Assembly: GCF_004379255.2 (NCBI RefSeq) | Contig: NC_056036.1 | Span: 41,875,576-41,939,575, forward strand | From: Salvia splendens | Taxonomy: Eukaryota > Streptophyta > Magnoliopsida > Lamiales > Lamiaceae | Direction of reading: 5' to 3' | Length of the DNA: 64,000 bases | Shown here: piece after piece, positions 61,601-64,000 of the stretch | Position numbering within the stretch: position 1 is the stretch's first letter | Layout of the letters: each line of letters begins with the position of its first letter | Position numbers and translations under genes: made by a program | Notes under the pieces: generated by a model | What the model saw: only the letters and a program-made list of their open reading frames with translations | Databases searched by the model: none | What the model was told of the DNA's origin: nothing

Positions 61601-61934
61601 TCCTGTAACTTCAGATGGCCAAAGCTTGGAATCATCAATTCAAAGCTGACATAATACCTATAAATAACTAAAATCACACAGCCCAATGGGTCAGTGTTCT
61701 ATGATCAGAAAAGGCATGAATTTATTACAAACTAACCATGATTTAAGTTTTGAGCAGCAAGAAATAAGGAAAACAATTAAATCAATCGTCATCAAACAAA
61801 AAAAAAGTAACAAACTCAGCTTATTTACAGCAAACAGCTACAAGAATTTTCATTAAATGAGTTGAAAAGGAAGAACAAAAAACACCAACCTGCTTACGAA
61901 ACATAGGAGAGTCATCAAGCTTAGCAAAATGCAT
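55684..61934 (-). CDS. VAN3: ArfGAP with BAR, PH and ankyrin domains (VAN3/SCARFACE/AGD3), 19 exons, 830 aa
   Basis: Exons (minus order): 61934-61890, 61049-60973, 60861-60761, 60289-60219, 59964-59902, 59443-59399, 58969-58904, 58810-58763, 58646-58551, 58467-58426, 58254-58039, 57943-57812, 57712-57488, 57411-57325, 57243-56908, 56785-56640, 56539-56446, 56371-55884, 55798-55684. The total is 2,493 nt, every phase matching. Start [18 protein letters not shown] domain to ~residue 220; PH domain from [20 protein letters not shown] (~296); ArfGAP zinc finger CADC...CIEC (from residue 514) with the arginine-bearing [14 protein letters not shown]; ankyrin repeats near 730-810 ([20 protein letters not shown]). 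It stimulates GTP hydrolysis on ARF GTPases at the trans-Golgi network and is needed for continuous leaf veins in Arabidopsis (SFC, 827 aa). Neighbour CRN supports orthology. Confidence 0.95.
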
Positions 61935-64000
61935 GTTGGCAGACCCAATTCTTCTGCTCCTTTTTTACCTTCTTTTAGTTCTAAACAAATTAAATTCACC
62001 AAACTTCCATTGACAGCTAACAACAGGATCTTTCTCTCTCCTTAAAGCTTAACCCATCACTACAATAACTACCATTTCTGCCGATCTCACTGATCCAAAT
62101 CTCAGCTCTATGAAAATAAAAAATGAATTCTTTCGAAATGGGTTTTGCTCTAAATTCACGTTTCCTTGAAAAACAAAATGCGGGTTTTATTTCTTTCCCA
62201 ATTTAACACTTTCCCATTTGGTGGAGTACAGAAATCAGAATTATGTTGGTGCAAAACCCGAGAAGGGGGAGAGATTGAATGAAGGGAGGAACCCAAACCC
62301 TAGGGGAGAGGAAAGTGAAAAGTGAAGAGTGAGAGTGGAGACCAAGTGAGATGGAGAGGTCTGTTAATGGAGAAATCTTGGGAATTGATGAATGTTTTGT
62401 TGAAGAATCAAGAAAAGGTGTCAATTTTATTTTATGGAGTGGTCTTTTTCTCAAGTGTAATAATTAGACTGATTAGTTTCAATTTCATGATCAATTTTAG
62501 TATTTTGGAGTACGATATATACTACTTATAATTTTTATTATCGCAATAGTATTAGGAGTAGTTTAATGGTTATAATCAAATGTAAAAAATGTACTTTCTA
62601 AAGTAAAATGATGAAAATTTAAAAAAATATTGGATCAAGTATAATTATAGTTTTTGGTAATATTTGGATTTCAATACCAATAATTTTCAATCTAGCCTTG
62701 TTTTTTTAGTAATGGCCCACTATTTTTTTTAATTAAACGTTCCATGATTATAATTTGGTAATAATATTTTATTCTCTTTTCGTTTATGAAAACAACATAT
62801 TTCGTTATTTTTGGACGTATCCTAATAAATGACATGTTTTTTCTTTTTTTTCTAATTTTAGTAAGTGAACTTCACATTTTACTAAGTCATTACACTCACA
62901 TTTTACTATAAAATTAACATGTATATGACTTGAGAATCACATTCTATTAACCTTTTTCATCTATTACTTTATAATGTCAAAAAATTTCTTAAAATTTGCG
63001 GCAAATCAAAACGTGTCTTTACATATTAATATGTGGTGTCTCCAACTAATCATGATTAAAAAGTTGTTTCTCTCGTTTTTTTCTCTTTCTATAACTGTGA
63101 TTGATTGAATACACTATATAACAATATATCCTGGCCACCTATTTTTTTAGCTATCAATTTGAGTTTGGAGGTAACAGTTCCCCAATTTATTTAGCAATTT
63201 TGGTTAGTATTCTATGACTAATCGTGGGTGCATTGGATTTGGGACGAATTTGGATTGATAATAATAGCACTATGATTTATGAATAGTCAAATTATTGTTT
63301 TTGTTGGAACTAGTTGGCTTTCCAAATTCGAAAAAAAAAAAATTGATCCCAATAACAAGTGCATATCAAAAATATGGAGTTTAGTAAGACGTTCTGATTC
63401 ATCTGAATCTTGACAAATGAAAGGTCCATTAATCTATACTTATGTAACACTATTATTCATTCTTTGGATTTTTGCAATTGTTTGCTTGTAGTTATTTCTA
63501 TTGCAATGTTAAGGTTGTGGTGGAATGAGACATTAATGTTAGGATAACAACACTAATTCGGTCATTCCCATTGTCTTTGATGACAAAGTCATTGTCTTGC
63601 ATTAATATGCGACTCAATTTGACTCTTATTAAAATTATTGGAATGTAAGAGCCAACATTTATCTCCACCCACTTGGCAAATATGACAAATAAACGAATAA
63701 AATAATATTAATCAAGGAAATATGTTTTTATGCAATGATATCCGTTTTTCATTCATTTAATATCTCTCATATTCATGTAAATGACTTACTAAAAATAGTG
63801 TGAATAACAATAGTATAACGACATAAAATGTGCATGATATGTGTATGACTTTTATTTATCATACTTGAACATTGGCTTGTAAATCATGCTAGTTGGATCA
63901 TTATGGGGTCAATAAGTTAGAATGTGTATCATATTATTTTTATTTATTATAGTTAAAATGTTAGGTCATAAATCATGTGAGTTGGATCAATATCGGGTCA
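61935..64000. other. VAN3 upstream region and AT-rich spacer
   Basis: 61935-62340 probably holds the VAN3 5' UTR and promoter. 62770-63020 resembles a strongly degraded Stowaway-like MITE (internal CATTTTACTA repeats), without clear ends. Nothing coding is supported to the window end. Confidence 0.4.

Noticed and set aside
61245..61649. 134-aa plus-strand ORF
   Set aside because: It lies in the first intron of VAN3 on the opposite strand and resembles no known protein.

Overview
The window is nuclear DNA from a flowering plant, most likely an asterid eudicot; Lamiales is a guess from the style of the repeats. It is strongly AT-rich. Its genes are split by many GT-AG introns, and the gaps between them hold plant-type transposons: Ty1/copia, Helitron, PIF/Harbinger, Stowaway MITEs and LINE remnants. 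I reconstructed seven protein-coding host genes by joining exons by eye at splice sites that keep the frame.

Layout. 1-2370: the 5' part (LTR plus gag) of a minus-strand copia element cut by the window edge. 2371-10653: intergenic, with a Stowaway MITE, a decayed Harbinger element carrying an ORF1-type gene, simple repeats and tandem duplications. 10654-15823: a complete, uninterrupted copia element with a perfect target-site duplication and LTRs that differ at one base in 546. 16103-20712: a four-exon LAX PANICLE 2-like gene whose start lies 285 bp from the 3' LTR. 22805-23689 (minus): a SAM-domain protein. 23922-24348: an LTR-derived tandem array. 25342-30156: a 17-exon SCD2-like gene. 30157-40757: mostly transposon debris, including nested MITEs and a LINE remnant. 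40758-42815: a nine-exon serine carboxypeptidase (SCPL45-like). 43170-45437 (minus): an intact DYW-type PPR protein that I recognise as RARE1. 46031-47873 (minus): the pseudokinase CORYNE. 48986-54946: a MITE, a Helitron carrying a dead RPA-like gene, and Harbinger ends. 55684-61934 (minus): a 19-exon BAR-PH-ArfGAP-ankyrin protein, VAN3/SCARFACE (AGD3).

Gene context. RARE1, CORYNE and VAN3/SFC lie in the same order and on the same strand over 19 kb. From memory, their Arabidopsis counterparts are At5g13270, At5g13290 and At5g13300, so this looks like an old conserved block. The SAM-domain gene and SCD2 may be a second such pair (from memory At3g48800 and At3g48860). Several genes concern membrane traffic or meristem and vein development (SCD2, VAN3, CRN, LAX2-like), but this is chromosomal neighbourhood, not an operon.

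Limits. No tool was run. Exon joins come from splice sites, reading frame and family similarity. Transposon ends rest on visible terminal motifs and target-site duplications. No clearly new biochemical system was found. The strongest unusual features are the very young copia element beside a developmental gene, the Helitron with an RPA remnant, and a nested MITE with a long hairpin.
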